Notes: generated by a model from the sequence alone, not told the origin. A stretch of 64,000 nt of DNA from Micromonospora saelicesensis (GCF_900091575.1 NZ_FMCR01000002.1:341760-405759); one strand, 5' to 3'; positions 8,248-16,506 are shown, counted from the first letter of the stretch. Program-made: numbers and translations.

Positions 8248-8705
8248 GTGGTCGGCAGAAGGCCCTGCTGGGGTTGCTCACCGTCCTGCTGGTGGCGCTC
8301 TTCGTCGTCGCGGTCGGGGCGGGCCGCGACGACCGGGGTGATCCGGGGGCCCGGCACGGGTTCGTCGACCGGTTGGGCGCGCTGGGTGGCGAGCGTTCCG
8401 CTGTGGATCCGGCGACGGTCAGCGCCGACTGCGCCGACGAGACGGGTCGGCTGGCGTTCTCCGGCAGCTGCGTGGTGCGGGTCGCGGACCCCGGCGGGCT
8501 GCGCACCCTGGTGCTGCGCAGCGCGGCGCGGTTCACGGTCGTCGCTCCGGCACCCGGCGACGCCGACCTCACCATTCGCGACGAGGTCGAGCCGGCGGCG
8601 GACGGCACCGGCGCGGTGGCGAAGATCGCCGTCGACCAGGCCACCGAGGTGGGCCTGGTCTGCCCCGGCCTGGGCGGCTGCACGGTCGCCGTGGCCACGT
8701 CCTGA
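8244..8705 (+). CDS. small membrane-anchored or exported protein of the CIS operon
   Basis: A 153-residue protein with an N-terminal hydrophobic helix at ~7-27 (ALLGLLTVLLVALFVVAVGA) and an outside domain of ~125 residues containing four Cys in two close pairs (SADCADETGRLAFSGSC; LVCPGLGGC), which could form disulfides. The middle is beta-rich (FTVVAPAPGDADLTI). The start overlaps the preceding membrane-protein gene (ATGA), so it belongs to the same transcript. I do not recognise the family. A periplasmic partner of the CisA-like protein is an inference from gene order. Confidence 0.7.
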   Translation: MSGRQKALLGLLTVLLVALFVVAVGAGRDDRGDPGARHGFVDRLGALGGERSAVDPATVSADCADETGRLAFSGSCVVRVADPGGLRTLVLRSAARFTVVAPAPGDADLTIRDEVEPAADGTGAVAKIAVDQATEVGLVCPGLGGCTVAVATS

Positions 8706-8730
8706 CCCGGACTGAGAGGAAGGTGCCGCC

Positions 8731-9486
8731 GTGGGTGATCTGCGCAAGCCGTTCCTGCTGCTGGCCATGCTCGCCATCGTCCTGGCGATCGGGGTGGAAC
8801 TCGGCGCCGGGCTGCTGCTCGGCGGCGGCGACGCCGGTGCGGCCCTCGCGGACAGCGCCGGCGCGTTGGACGTGGAGATCGACGACGTGTCCGGTGTCAG
8901 CGAACCGTCCGGCCGGGGCACCGGCTACCTGGCGTTGATCGACGCGGTGGCGGTCTGGAGCACCGGGCTGTTCTGCCTGGGCCTGCTGCTGCCCGAGCGC
9001 GTGCAGGGTCGGGTGCAGGGCGTCGCCAGTCTGATCTTCTCGATCATCCTGATCATCGTCGGGCTGATCGCGCTGGTCGTCGCGTTCGTGGAGCTGTCCA
9101 TCATGGTGTCGCTGTTCCTGGCCGTCCCGTTCGGCACCCTGGCGTACCTGGCGCTGTGGGGGTTCTTCCCGGTCGGCGAGGCCGCGGTGCTGCTCGGGCT
9201 GGTGCTGCTGCTCAAGCTGGTGTGGGCCGGGATGCTGGTGCTGGCCCAGCCGCGCTTCCTGCAGAACAAGGGCCTCGTCCTGCTGATCCTCACCACCCTG
9301 CTGTGCACGGTCGTGCTGGAGTTCCTGCACAACCTGGTGCCGGTGATCCTGGTCAGCATCGTCGACGACGTGGCGGCGCTGATCTTCGCGATCATCGCGA
9401 TCATCTGGGGGCTGGTGCTGTTGATCGGCTCCATCCCGGCGATCGTCAAGGCCATCCGAGTCACCGCCGCCCTACCGACCCGTTGA
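8731..9486 (+). CDS. polytopic membrane protein at the end of the CIS operon
   Basis: A 251-residue protein starting with GTG at 8731, with an AGGAAGG site about ten bases upstream. It has a first helix at ~7-30, a ~40-residue loop containing a D/E-rich stretch (DVEIDDVSGVSE), then about five more hydrophobic segments (for example SLIFSIILIIVGLIALVVA and LLILTTLLCTVVLEFL). No transporter motif is recognised. It follows the two other membrane proteins after a 25-base gap and is the last gene before a strong inverted repeat, so it probably closes the CIS transcript. The function is unknown. Confidence 0.7.
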   Translation: MGDLRKPFLLLAMLAIVLAIGVELGAGLLLGGGDAGAALADSAGALDVEIDDVSGVSEPSGRGTGYLALIDAVAVWSTGLFCLGLLLPERVQGRVQGVASLIFSIILIIVGLIALVVAFVELSIMVSLFLAVPFGTLAYLALWGFFPVGEAAVLLGLVLLLKLVWAGMLVLAQPRFLQNKGLVLLILTTLLCTVVLEFLHNLVPVILVSIVDDVAALIFAIIAIIWGLVLLIGSIPAIVKAIRVTAALPTR

Positions 9487-9507
9487 CGCCACCACCAGCC
9501 CCTCGCT

Positions 9508-9572
9508 CCGTTGATCATGAAGTTGTTGCCATGACACGCCGGGCGGACTGGCAACAACCTCATGATCAACGG
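9508..9572. terminator. 24-bp inverted repeat, probable bidirectional terminator or dispersed palindrome
   Basis: Arms 9508-9531 and 9549-9572 pair with one mismatch around a 17-base loop. The core is GTTGATCATGAAGTTGTTGC. It lies between the convergent CIS operon and the leftward unknown gene ending at 9606. There is no U tract, as is usual in actinobacteria. Its AT-rich arms stand out against the surroundings, so it may be a copy of a dispersed palindromic repeat. Confidence 0.7.
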
Positions 9573-9605
9573 CGGGGTGTCCGGGGGCCGGAGCCTGGAC
9601 GGGGA

Positions 9606-10157
9606 TCAGGTTGTCGGGTCGGACAGGTCCAGCACGGCGATCGCCTCCCGGGTGTAGGCCTCCAGCTCGTCGAACCACTGGGGATAGGACCCCCGCCGGC
9701 TGAAGAAGCGGATCGTCGCGCCCTGGAGGGCGAAGTCCTCGTCATCCACGTCGACGTGGATGGCGACCGCGGCCAGGAGCGTCTCCGAGCCCGGCAGGCC
9801 ACGCGCCGCCGCCAGCATCCGGCGGGCGAAGTACAGCCCACGCGACGCCGCCCTGGGGAGGAACTCGGTTTTCTCCCTACCCAGGTCGTCAAGAGACACG
9901 TGGACGTCGTTTATCTCGTACTCGCCCTCCCCGAGCGCCTCCGCCGGGATGTCGTGCATGCGCTTCGGCCGATGCGCCACGAGGAGGAGCGCGCCGCTCG
10001 GTTCCACCGTCCAGCCCGCGTCGAGCGTGTCCTGGTCCAACTCGGGAACCGTCGGCTGGTCGGCGGCGAAGGCCGCGCTGCCGAGCAGCCTCCGCATGGC
10101 GGCGTTGGTCCTCATCGCACTCGTGGAACCCCCGTGGACGTGACTGACTCGACTCAT
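9606..10157 (-). CDS. protein of unknown function, last gene of the pectin-uptake operon
   Basis: A 183-residue protein if the ATG at 10157, in ATGA overlap with the upstream stop, is used. An ATG at 10115 (start MRTNAAMRRLLG) would give 169 residues and is the main alternative; neither has a strong ribosome-binding site. The sequence is soluble, with a conserved-looking C-terminal half (VAIHVDVDDEDFALQGATIR; PQWFDELEAYTREAIAVLDL). I do not recognise the family. It may be co-transcribed with the DUF6807-like gene, but its content gives no metabolic role. Confidence 0.65.
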   Translation of the reverse strand: MSRVSHVHGGSTSAMRTNAAMRRLLGSAAFAADQPTVPELDQDTLDAGWTVEPSGALLLVAHRPKRMHDIPAEALGEGEYEINDVHVSLDDLGREKTEFLPRAASRGLYFARRMLAAARGLPGSETLLAAVAIHVDVDDEDFALQGATIRFFSRRGSYPQWFDELEAYTREAIAVLDLSDPTT

Positions 10158-11011
10158 CCGGGACGGTACGGCACCGTCGCGACCAGTGCCGCTACGACGT
10201 CCCGGTCGAGGGTTCCGTCGACCACCCACACCCGGTAGCTGCCGTGCCGGCTCCCACCGGCCGGCACCACCGCCGGGCGGTCGAACGCGAACGCCACACA
10301 GACTCCCGGATACATCCCGGTCCGCACGAACCACCGGTCGTCGCGGCCTAGGCCCGCGAAGACCAGGGTGTACGCCCCGCCGCCCGACCCGACGCCGCTC
10401 AGCGCGAGCCACGGCGCCGCGCTGCCGTTGACCGTCTCCTCCCCGGCCGCGTCGGCGGTGAACACCGCCGGTTCGCCGTCGGCGGCGGCCCGCCAGAAGA
10501 ACCCGCCATAGCCGGCCCCGCCCGGGCGGCCGTTGGTGGCCGGGCTACCCAGCCGGATCTCCCGGTCGTCCGGGGCGACGAGAACGGACTCCACATCGAG
10601 CCGCCAGGCGTCCGGCGCGACCACCGACGCGGTGAGCCACCTCCGCTCGGTCAGCAGCACCCCGCCGGCCCGGTCGCGCCACTGGAGATCGTGCGCGTAC
10701 CGGCCCGGGGACCGTTCCACCTCGCCGGTGTGCGCGATGACGCCGTGGTCGTCCCGCCAGGTGTAGCCGATGTCGCGGACGTAGGTGCGCCCGCCCCAGA
10801 GGTTGCTGCCGTCGACGTCCTGCACCGCGAGGGACGCGCCGAGGTGCCACACGTGATCGGCGGGAAGCGCGTCGGTGACCACAGTTCCGCCGAGCGTGCG
10901 GACCGGGTGCAGGTACGGTCGGGGCCCGTGCCGCGCGTCCAACGCCGGGTCGAGCACGTACTCGGCCACCTCCGCGGCCCCGACCGTCAGCCGCACCGGC
11001 TCCCCGCTCAC
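10154..11011 (-). CDS. DUF6807/PmoA-like family protein
   Basis: A 285-residue protein starting with GTG at 11011, which overlaps the upstream stop as GTGA. Motifs such as RPYLHPVRTLGGTVVTDALP, DHVWHLGASLAVQDVDGSNL, LWGGRTYVRDIGY and RTGMYPGVCVAFAF are those of the DUF6807 (PmoA) family, which often lies in sugar-acid and plant-polysaccharide loci next to Gfo/Idh/MocA oxidoreductases. No enzymatic activity is established to my knowledge. A much longer open frame continues upstream but lies out of frame over the YesL-like gene, so the GTG is chosen. Confidence 0.8.
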   Translation of the reverse strand: MSGEPVRLTVGAAEVAEYVLDPALDARHGPRPYLHPVRTLGGTVVTDALPADHVWHLGASLAVQDVDGSNLWGGRTYVRDIGYTWRDDHGVIAHTGEVERSPGRYAHDLQWRDRAGGVLLTERRWLTASVVAPDAWRLDVESVLVAPDDREIRLGSPATNGRPGGAGYGGFFWRAAADGEPAVFTADAAGEETVNGSAAPWLALSGVGSGGGAYTLVFAGLGRDDRWFVRTGMYPGVCVAFAFDRPAVVPAGGSRHGSYRVWVVDGTLDRDVVAALVATVPYRPG

Positions 11012-11709
11012 GGCATCTCCCGGCGGCCGGCGACGGCGACCGGGACCGGCCGGCGGGCGTTGGGGTCGGCTGGTCTCTGCCCGCCGCCCACGACGGCAGC
11101 CGTGATCGGTCGGCGGACGGTGACGGCGTGCAGGGCGGCCACTGTGTAGCCGGCGAGGATCGGCACCGCGACCGGGGTGACCAGGACGGTGAGCAGCCCG
11201 GCCAGTGCGACGACCCCGGTGAGCGCCGCCCAACGGGTGGGCGCGTCGAGGCAGGCGCGGGCGGCGGCGCGGGCCGAGGCCCGCCACTGCCCGCCCCCGT
11301 TGCCGCCCACCTCGACGACGACCAGCCCGGCGTAACCGGCCAGGCCGGCCGCGATCAGCGCCGTCACGAGCAGCGCGGCCGTGCCGCCCGGCACCCGGCC
11401 GGTGGCCAGCGCCGCCAGGTCGGCGACGAGCAGCGCGACGCCGGCGAGCGCGAGCAGGCTGACCGGCACACCGGGCAGCACCGAGCGGCCGAACCGGCGC
11501 ACCGTCGTGCGCGCCGACGGCCAACTGCCGGTACGCGTCCAGTCGTGCACCGCCGCGCTGGCCGTGCCCGCCGCCGCGGCGGCGGTGAGCAGGGGCACCG
11601 CCGCCAGGGTCAACAGGATGCCCAGCAGTGCCAGGTCGGCGGCGTCACGGGCGACGTCGCGCCAGTCCCGCCGCCCGCCGGTGTCGGCGGGTTCAGCCCT
11701 TGATGCCAC
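11008..11709 (-). CDS. YesL-like (DUF624) membrane protein
   Basis: A 233-residue protein with about five hydrophobic segments (LALLGILLTLAAVPLLTAAAA; VSLLALAGVALLVADLAAL; TAALLVTALIAAGLAGYAGL). In the DUF624/YesL pattern the first helix is followed by a short amphipathic stretch with tryptophan (VHDWTRTGSWPSARTTVRRF). YesL proteins accompany carbohydrate ABC importers, classically in the Bacillus rhamnogalacturonan cluster. The GTG at 11709 starts 17 bases inside the upstream permease gene, and the end overlaps the DUF6807-like gene (GTGA). The role is probably importer-associated but unproven. Confidence 0.75.
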   Translation of the reverse strand: MASRAEPADTGGRRDWRDVARDAADLALLGILLTLAAVPLLTAAAAAGTASAAVHDWTRTGSWPSARTTVRRFGRSVLPGVPVSLLALAGVALLVADLAALATGRVPGGTAALLVTALIAAGLAGYAGLVVVEVGGNGGGQWRASARAAARACLDAPTRWAALTGVVALAGLLTVLVTPVAVPILAGYTVAALHAVTVRRPITAAVVGGGQRPADPNARRPVPVAVAGRREMP

Positions 11710-12592
11710 TGGTGTTGATCCCTTCGACGAGCATCCGCTGGAACGCGACGAAGAACAGGAAGACCGGCAGCAGCGACAGCACCGACATGGCGAACATCGG
11801 GCCGACCGCGCTCTGGCTGGTCGAGTCGATGAACAGGGTCAGCGCGACCGGAACGGTGTAGTCCTCCAGTTGGGACAGGAAGACCAGTTGGCGGAAGAAG
11901 TCGTTCCAGGTCCAGATGAACGAGAAGATCGCCGTGGTGACCAGCGCCGGGCGGCTCAGCGGCAGGATGATGTGGCGGAAGATGCCGAACGGGCCGGCGC
12001 CGTCGATGCGGGCCGCCTCGTCCAGCTCCCGGGGAACGCCCCGCATGAACTGCACCATGAGGAAGACGAAGAACGCCTCGGTGGCCAGGAACTGCGGGAT
12101 GAGCAGCGGCAGGTAGGGCCAGTCACCGCCGACAAGCCCGAGCGTGCGGAACAGGATGTACTGCGGAACGATCAGCACGTGCTGGGGCAGCAGCAGTGTG
12201 CCGATCATGACGGCGAACCACATGCCGCGCAGCCGGAACCGCAGCCGGGCGAAGGCGTACGCGGCCAGCAGGCAGGAGAGCCCGTTGCCGACGACGGTGA
12301 GCAGGCTGACCATCGCGCTGTTGAGGAAGAACCGGCCGAAGCTGACGTCGAAGTTGGACCACCCGGCGGTGTAGTTGCCCGGGGTGAAACGCTCGGGCAA
12401 CAGCCCGACGTTGTTGACGATCTCCTCCTGGGACTTCAGCGAGGTGCCCACCATCCAGATCAGCGGGTAGAGCACCACGACGACGATCGCCACCAGGATC
12501 ACCAGCCGCAGCACGGGCCGTCCGCCGGGCCGTCGGCGCGCGGTCGGCGGCGCTGCGGTCGGCGCTGCGGTCGTCGGGGTCACCGTCACCAT
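11693..12592 (-). CDS. sugar ABC importer permease, MalG/ThuG type
   Basis: A 299-residue inner-membrane protein with six predicted helices. The EAA loop that contacts the ATPase is visible as ELDEAARIDGAGPFGIFRHI, followed by the usual ILPLSRPALVT. A conserved MalG-type C-terminus is present (AFQRMLVEGINTSGIKG). The ATG at 12592 overlaps the stop of the MalF-type gene (TGATG), so the pair is co-translated. No ATP-binding subunit is encoded in the locus, as is common in actinobacteria where one MsiK-like ATPase serves many importers. The substrate is inferred from neighbours as a pectin-derived oligosaccharide. Confidence 0.93.
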   Translation of the reverse strand: MVTVTPTTAAPTAAPPTARRRPGGRPVLRLVILVAIVVVVLYPLIWMVGTSLKSQEEIVNNVGLLPERFTPGNYTAGWSNFDVSFGRFFLNSAMVSLLTVVGNGLSCLLAAYAFARLRFRLRGMWFAVMIGTLLLPQHVLIVPQYILFRTLGLVGGDWPYLPLLIPQFLATEAFFVFLMVQFMRGVPRELDEAARIDGAGPFGIFRHIILPLSRPALVTTAIFSFIWTWNDFFRQLVFLSQLEDYTVPVALTLFIDSTSQSAVGPMFAMSVLSLLPVFLFFVAFQRMLVEGINTSGIKG

Positions 12593-13575
12593 CACCGGTC
12601 CTCCCCGTCGGAGTAGTGCACCCAAAACCGTCCGGTGCTGAAGAAGATCGCGGTGATGACCGCGATGGCGAGCAGGAACACCCAGGCCATCGCCGAGGCG
12701 TAGCCCATGTTGAGGTCGGTGAAGCCGGTGATGTAGAGGTTCAGCGTGTACATCAGGGTGGAGTCGACCGGGCCGCCGGTGCCGTTGCTGAGCACGAACG
12801 CGGCGGTGAAGCCCTGGAAGCCGTTGATGGTCTCCAGCACCAGGTTGAAGAAGATGACCGGGGAGAGCATCGGCAGGGTGACGTTGCGGAACTGGCGGAA
12901 CCGGCCGGCCCCGTCGACCGACGCGGCCTCGTACAGCTCGGTCGGCACCTGCTTGAGCCCGGCCAGGAAGATCACCATCGGTGCGCCGAACTGCCAGATG
13001 GCCAGCACCATCAGTGTTTCCAGGGCCCAGTCGGGGTCGTTGACCCACGGTTTGCCGGTGATGCCGAAGAGGCTCAGCAGCGAGTTGAACGCGCCGTCGC
13101 GGTTGAACATGTTGACCCAGACGATGGCCAGCGCGACACTGCCGCCGAGCAGGGACGGCAGGTAGAACAACCCGCGGAACAGCCCGACGCCGCGCCAGGC
13201 GCGGTTGAGCAGCAGCGCCACGCCAAGCGCCGCGGCCAGCTTCAGCGGTACGGCGATCAGCGCGAAGGTCAGTGTGACCCGCACCGCGTGCCAGTACGAC
13301 GGGTCGGCGGTGAACATCCGTTCGTAGTTGGCCAGCCCCACCCACTCCACCTCGGAGAACGGGGTGAGGATGTCGTAGTTGGTGAAGCTCAGGTAGAGCG
13401 ACAGCAGCATGGGGATTGCCGTGACACCCATCAGGCCGATGAGCCACGGCGACAGGAAGACGTACCCCGCCAGACCTTCGCTGTGCCGGAAGCGCCCGGG
13501 CCCACGCCTCTCAGCGTGGGCCCGGTCGGATCCCGGGCCGCGTCGGGTCGGGTCGGGTGCCGTGGTCAACGCCAC
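12592..13575 (-). CDS. sugar ABC importer permease, MalF/UgpA type
   Basis: A 327-residue inner-membrane protein with six helices and the EAA loop ELYEAASVDGAGRFRQFRNV before TLPMLSPVIFF. The start is GTG at 13575, preceded by a strong GAGGAGAGGAG site. A longer open frame from 13755 exists but its extra residues are just the translated palindrome upstream, so it is rejected. It is translationally coupled to the MalG-type gene. A large hairpin structure separates it from the binding-protein gene, which suggests lower expression of the permeases than of the binding protein. Confidence 0.93.
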   Translation of the reverse strand: MALTTAPDPTRRGPGSDRAHAERRGPGRFRHSEGLAGYVFLSPWLIGLMGVTAIPMLLSLYLSFTNYDILTPFSEVEWVGLANYERMFTADPSYWHAVRVTLTFALIAVPLKLAAALGVALLLNRAWRGVGLFRGLFYLPSLLGGSVALAIVWVNMFNRDGAFNSLLSLFGITGKPWVNDPDWALETLMVLAIWQFGAPMVIFLAGLKQVPTELYEAASVDGAGRFRQFRNVTLPMLSPVIFFNLVLETINGFQGFTAAFVLSNGTGGPVDSTLMYTLNLYITGFTDLNMGYASAMAWVFLLAIAVITAIFFSTGRFWVHYSDGEDR

Positions 13576-13597
13576 GAACAGCTCCTCTCCTCGCGAT

Positions 13598-13761
13598 GGG
13601 TCTGTGTCGAAGTCCCCGGTCGAGCCGAGGCGGAGTCCAGGCGGCGGTCCGGCAAGGCGGAGATTGGTCCGGATACCGGTGTTGTATCCGGACCAATCTC
13701 CAACGCGGCCGGTCGTTGCCTGGGCCCGCCGCAGGCCGGCCAGGGACTTCGACACAGACCC
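13598..13761. repeat. 164-bp nested palindrome between binding-protein and permease genes
   Basis: The ends are a perfect 19-bp inverted repeat (13598-13616 and 13743-13761, GGGTCTGTGTCGAAGTCCC). The centre is a perfect 18-bp stem (13659-13676 and 13684-13701) with a 7-base loop, and the parts between can also pair imperfectly. In the leftward transcript this forms one long stem-loop just after the binding-protein stop. Likely roles are mRNA 3' protection or attenuation; a MITE-like inserted palindrome is the alternative. I see no target-site duplication. Confidence 0.85.
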
Positions 13762-13770
13762 TGGACGGCG

Positions 13771-15120
13771 TCAGGCGATGGCGGACTTGCACGCCTCGAT
13801 GAACTGGGCGGCGGCCTCGGCGGTGGTGGCCCGGCCGTACTGCGCGTTCTCGGCAGCCTTGATCAGCTCGGAACGCACCTTGCTGTGTCCCTTGATCGGC
13901 ACCTGCGGTGACTTGCCGAACTTCTGGGTCAGCTCCGCCTCGACGGCGATGGACTGCTTCATGGCCGGGTCGGTGGTGTCGTCGCTGACCACGCGGCGCA
14001 GATCCTGGTTGGACGGCAGACCGCGGTCGGTGCCGAGCAGCTTGACCGCCTCCTGGTCGTTGTTCAAAAAGTTGATCACGTCGACCGCGACGTCCTTGTT
14101 CTTGCTGCCCTTGAACACCGACCAGTACATCGAGGCCCGGGCCCACTGCGCGCTCGGGTCACCGGGGTAGGCGATCACGCCCAGCTCGTCCTTGGTGTTC
14201 TTCTTCAGGTCCGGCATCTGGTTGGCCCAGACCCAGGAGGTGGCCGACTTGCCGGTGACCACCAGCTGCTTGGTGATGTCGCTGGAGTTGCCCTCGTGGA
14301 TGACGTCGGCGGTCGGGGTGGCCTTGCGGTCCCGGGCGCCCTTCCACAGGTCGAACCACTTGGTCACGTCCTCGGCGGTGAAGCCCAGCTCGGAGCCCTT
14401 GTAGAGGTCCTTGCCCTGCTGCCGGAGCCAGACCCAGAACGCCTTGTAGTCGGCGCTCGGGTCCTGGGTGCCGGGCACCTTGGTCTTGGCGGTGACCTGC
14501 TCGGCCCAGGCGATGTGCTCCTCCCACGACATTCCGGTGGTCGGCTCGGGCAGGTTGTTCTTGGTCAACAGCGTCTTGTTGTAGACCAGGCCCTGGGTGT
14601 TCTCCCCGGCGGCCAGACCGGCGAGCTTGCCGTCGACCACGCCGTACTGCCAGAGGCTCTCGGGGAACTTGGAGGTGTCCAGCTTTCCGGACTTCTGGTA
14701 CGAGGTCAGGTCCAGCGTGGTGTTGCGGGCCGCGTACTCGGCCAGGTAGTTGTCGTCGATCTGGAACAGGTCCGGCGGGTTGCCGCCGGCGGTGAGCGTG
14801 GCCAGCTTGTCGAAGTAGCCCTGGTTGGCCTGCCAGGTCTTCTCGAACGTCACGTTCGGGTGCTTCTTGGTGTAGAGGGCCAGGGCGTCCTCGGTCAGCT
14901 TGGCCCGGGCGTCGCCGCCCCACCAGAAGATGGAGAGCTTGACCGGGGCGTTCGGGTCGGCCGCGCCGCCGTCGTCGTCTCCGCAGGCGGCGGCGCCGAA
15001 CATCAGCGGTGCGGCGACCGTCACGGCGAGCAGGCCACGCAGCAGGCGCCGCCGAGGCAGCGGGGTACGGTGGGCGCGCCCGACGGGCGCGTCAGTGGTG
15101 GGGGGCGTTGCGGGGTGCAT
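13771..15120 (-). CDS. sugar-binding lipoprotein of ABC importer
   Basis: A 449-residue protein. A twin-Arg-like n-region (PRRRLLRGLL) and a hydrophobic stretch lead to the lipobox GAAAC, with the lipidated Cys at ~46, followed by an acidic linker (GDDDGGAADPNAP). The mature part is a family 1 extracellular solute-binding protein (LSIFWWGGDARAKLTEDALA; GGNPPDLFQIDDNYLAEYAA; ARASMYWSVFKGSKNKDVA). Upstream of the ATG is a GAGGAG site. It lies 19 bases downstream of the LacI-type gene and probably shares its promoter. The ligand is inferred from the locus to be a pectin or uronate oligomer. Confidence 0.92.
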   Translation of the reverse strand: MHPATPPTTDAPVGRAHRTPLPRRRLLRGLLAVTVAAPLMFGAAACGDDDGGAADPNAPVKLSIFWWGGDARAKLTEDALALYTKKHPNVTFEKTWQANQGYFDKLATLTAGGNPPDLFQIDDNYLAEYAARNTTLDLTSYQKSGKLDTSKFPESLWQYGVVDGKLAGLAAGENTQGLVYNKTLLTKNNLPEPTTGMSWEEHIAWAEQVTAKTKVPGTQDPSADYKAFWVWLRQQGKDLYKGSELGFTAEDVTKWFDLWKGARDRKATPTADVIHEGNSSDITKQLVVTGKSATSWVWANQMPDLKKNTKDELGVIAYPGDPSAQWARASMYWSVFKGSKNKDVAVDVINFLNNDQEAVKLLGTDRGLPSNQDLRRVVSDDTTDPAMKQSIAVEAELTQKFGKSPQVPIKGHSKVRSELIKAAENAQYGRATTAEAAAQFIEACKSAIA

Positions 15121-15139
15121 GTGCGCTCACTCCTCGGCA

Positions 15140-16270
15140 TTAGGAGGCGACGGCGTCACCGGTGGCCGCAGTCGGGATGCCCGGGCCCGCAGGGCAATGC
15201 GGGCCCGGGCCACGTGGTGCGGCCAGGGGACGTGCCGGTCGGGCGTACGGGCCCGGGCCGGTCGAGTCGCGGATGACCAGGTCGGTCTGGAGCATTACCT
15301 GTGCGGTGGTACGACGGACGCCGAGCGCCGTGCCGGAACCGGACCCCCGCGCACCGCGCGGTGACTCGATGTCCTGTTGCAGCAGCATGTCGACGGCCGT
15401 CCGGCCGGCGGCCCCGGTGGGTGTGGCCACCGTCGTCAGTTTGGGGCGGGTCAGCCGGCTCAGGGTGATGTCGTCGACCCCGACGACGCTCACCTCCTGC
15501 GGCACCCGGACCCCGAGCGCGTCCAGCCCCTCGATCAGGCCGATCGCCATCAGGTCGTTGTAGGCGAGCACTGCCGACACACCACTGCGTCGCACCTGCT
15601 CGGCGACTGCGGAGCCGCCGACCTCGGTGGGCGCGTTGGGACCGAGCATGGTCAGCTCCGCGCCACCGGCTCGGGCGGCGGCGCCGGCGGCACGGCGCAT
15701 CTCCCGGTTGGTCCACGAGCTGCGCGGGCCGCCGAGCAGCGCGATGCTGCGGTGCCCCAGGCCGACCAGGTGCTCGATCGCCGAGCGGGCGCCCTGCCCG
15801 ACGTCCATCAGCACGCAGGGCAGGCCGGTCACCTGGCGGTTCACCACGACCAGTGGCACCTCGCGGCTGAGCTGCTCGATCAGGCTGTTGCTCATCCGAG
15901 GGCTGCACAGCAGCACCCCGTCCACCTGCTTGGCCAGCGCGTGGACCAGTTCTTCCTCGGCGGTCGGGTCCTCGTTGGTGTCGGCCACGAAGACGTGGTA
16001 GTCGCGGTGCCGGGCCTGACTCTCCGCCGCCTTGATCAGCGGCGGGAAGAACGGGTTAGCGATGTCCGCGATGATCAGCCCGATGTTGTGCGTCCGCCCG
16101 GTGATCAGGGCCCGGGCGGCGCGGTTCGGCCGATAGCCCAGATCCTCCGCGCAGGCCAGCACCCGGACCCGGGTCTCCGGGTTGACCAGGTGTGGAGCGG
16201 AGAAGGTGCGGGACACGGTGGAGATGTGCACACCGGACGCCCGGGCGACGTCCCGGATGGTGACTGGCAC
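15140..16270 (-). CDS. LacI-family transcriptional repressor of the pectin/uronate locus
   Basis: A 376-residue protein. The HTH is at the start (VTIRDVARASGVHISTVSRT), followed by the hinge region NRAARALITGRTHNIGLII and a periplasmic-binding-protein-like sensor (NPFFPPLIKAAESQA; VSVVGVDDITLSRLTRPKLT). The chosen start is GTG at 16270 with AAGGGG seven bases upstream, which places the HTH at residue 3 as usual. An open frame reaching 16345 would run through the putative operator and is not preferred. The C-terminal ~30 residues are Pro/Gly/Ala-rich and look unconserved. Two matching operator-like palindromes lie in the divergent promoter region, so autoregulation and control of the rightward operon are likely. 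Confidence 0.93.
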   Translation of the reverse strand: MPVTIRDVARASGVHISTVSRTFSAPHLVNPETRVRVLACAEDLGYRPNRAARALITGRTHNIGLIIADIANPFFPPLIKAAESQARHRDYHVFVADTNEDPTAEEELVHALAKQVDGVLLCSPRMSNSLIEQLSREVPLVVVNRQVTGLPCVLMDVGQGARSAIEHLVGLGHRSIALLGGPRSSWTNREMRRAAGAAARAGGAELTMLGPNAPTEVGGSAVAEQVRRSGVSAVLAYNDLMAIGLIEGLDALGVRVPQEVSVVGVDDITLSRLTRPKLTTVATPTGAAGRTAVDMLLQQDIESPRGARGSGSGTALGVRRTTAQVMLQTDLVIRDSTGPGPYARPARPLAAPRGPGPHCPAGPGIPTAATGDAVAS

Positions 16271-16322
16271 GGCGGCCCCTTCGTCCGATGTGGTGGCGGT
16301 CACGCAGGTGTGGCCCATTAAT

Positions 16323-16334
16323 GCAAACGGTTGC
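16323..16334. promoter_or_regulatory. LacI-type operator, repressor-gene side
   Basis: GCAAACGGTTGC is a near-perfect inverted repeat with the central CG typical of LacI-family operators and one mismatched pair. It lies about 53 bases upstream of the repressor start and its half-sites match those of the second site at 16473-16486. Confidence 0.6.
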
Positions 16335-16439
16335 GCCAGTGTCAACGGTCAATGATTACGGCTTTGTTGCACCCACGCTCCCCTTGGTCACCAGCCACCC
16401 CCCAAACGCTGACAAATGACGCCGATCCCGCTGTCGTCG

Positions 16440-16468
16440 TTGACGCGAACGGATCGATCGTGATTACT
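16440..16468 (+). promoter_or_regulatory. possible promoter of the rightward uronate operon
   Basis: TTGACG at 16440-16445 is a good -35 hexamer. Seventeen bases further is ATTACT (16463-16468), a weak -10. Transcription would begin within the operator at 16473-16486, where a bound repressor would block it. This is a pattern-based prediction only. Confidence 0.35.
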
Positions 16469-16472
16469 TCAT

Positions 16473-16486
16473 TGCAAACCTTTGCA
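16473..16486. promoter_or_regulatory. LacI-type operator, uronate-operon side
   Basis: TGCAAACCTTTGCA is an inverted repeat with only the central pair unmatched and the same TGCAAA half-site as the site at 16323-16334. The centres are about 151 bases apart. It lies 20 bases before the first gene of the rightward operon. Confidence 0.6.
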
Positions 16487-16506
16487 GCACCACGGGAGGC
16501 GACCGC

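Noticed and set aside
13576..13755. N-terminal extension of the MalF-type permease
   Set aside because: The extra residues are the translation of the nested palindrome; a GTG with a strong ribosome-binding site lies at 13575.
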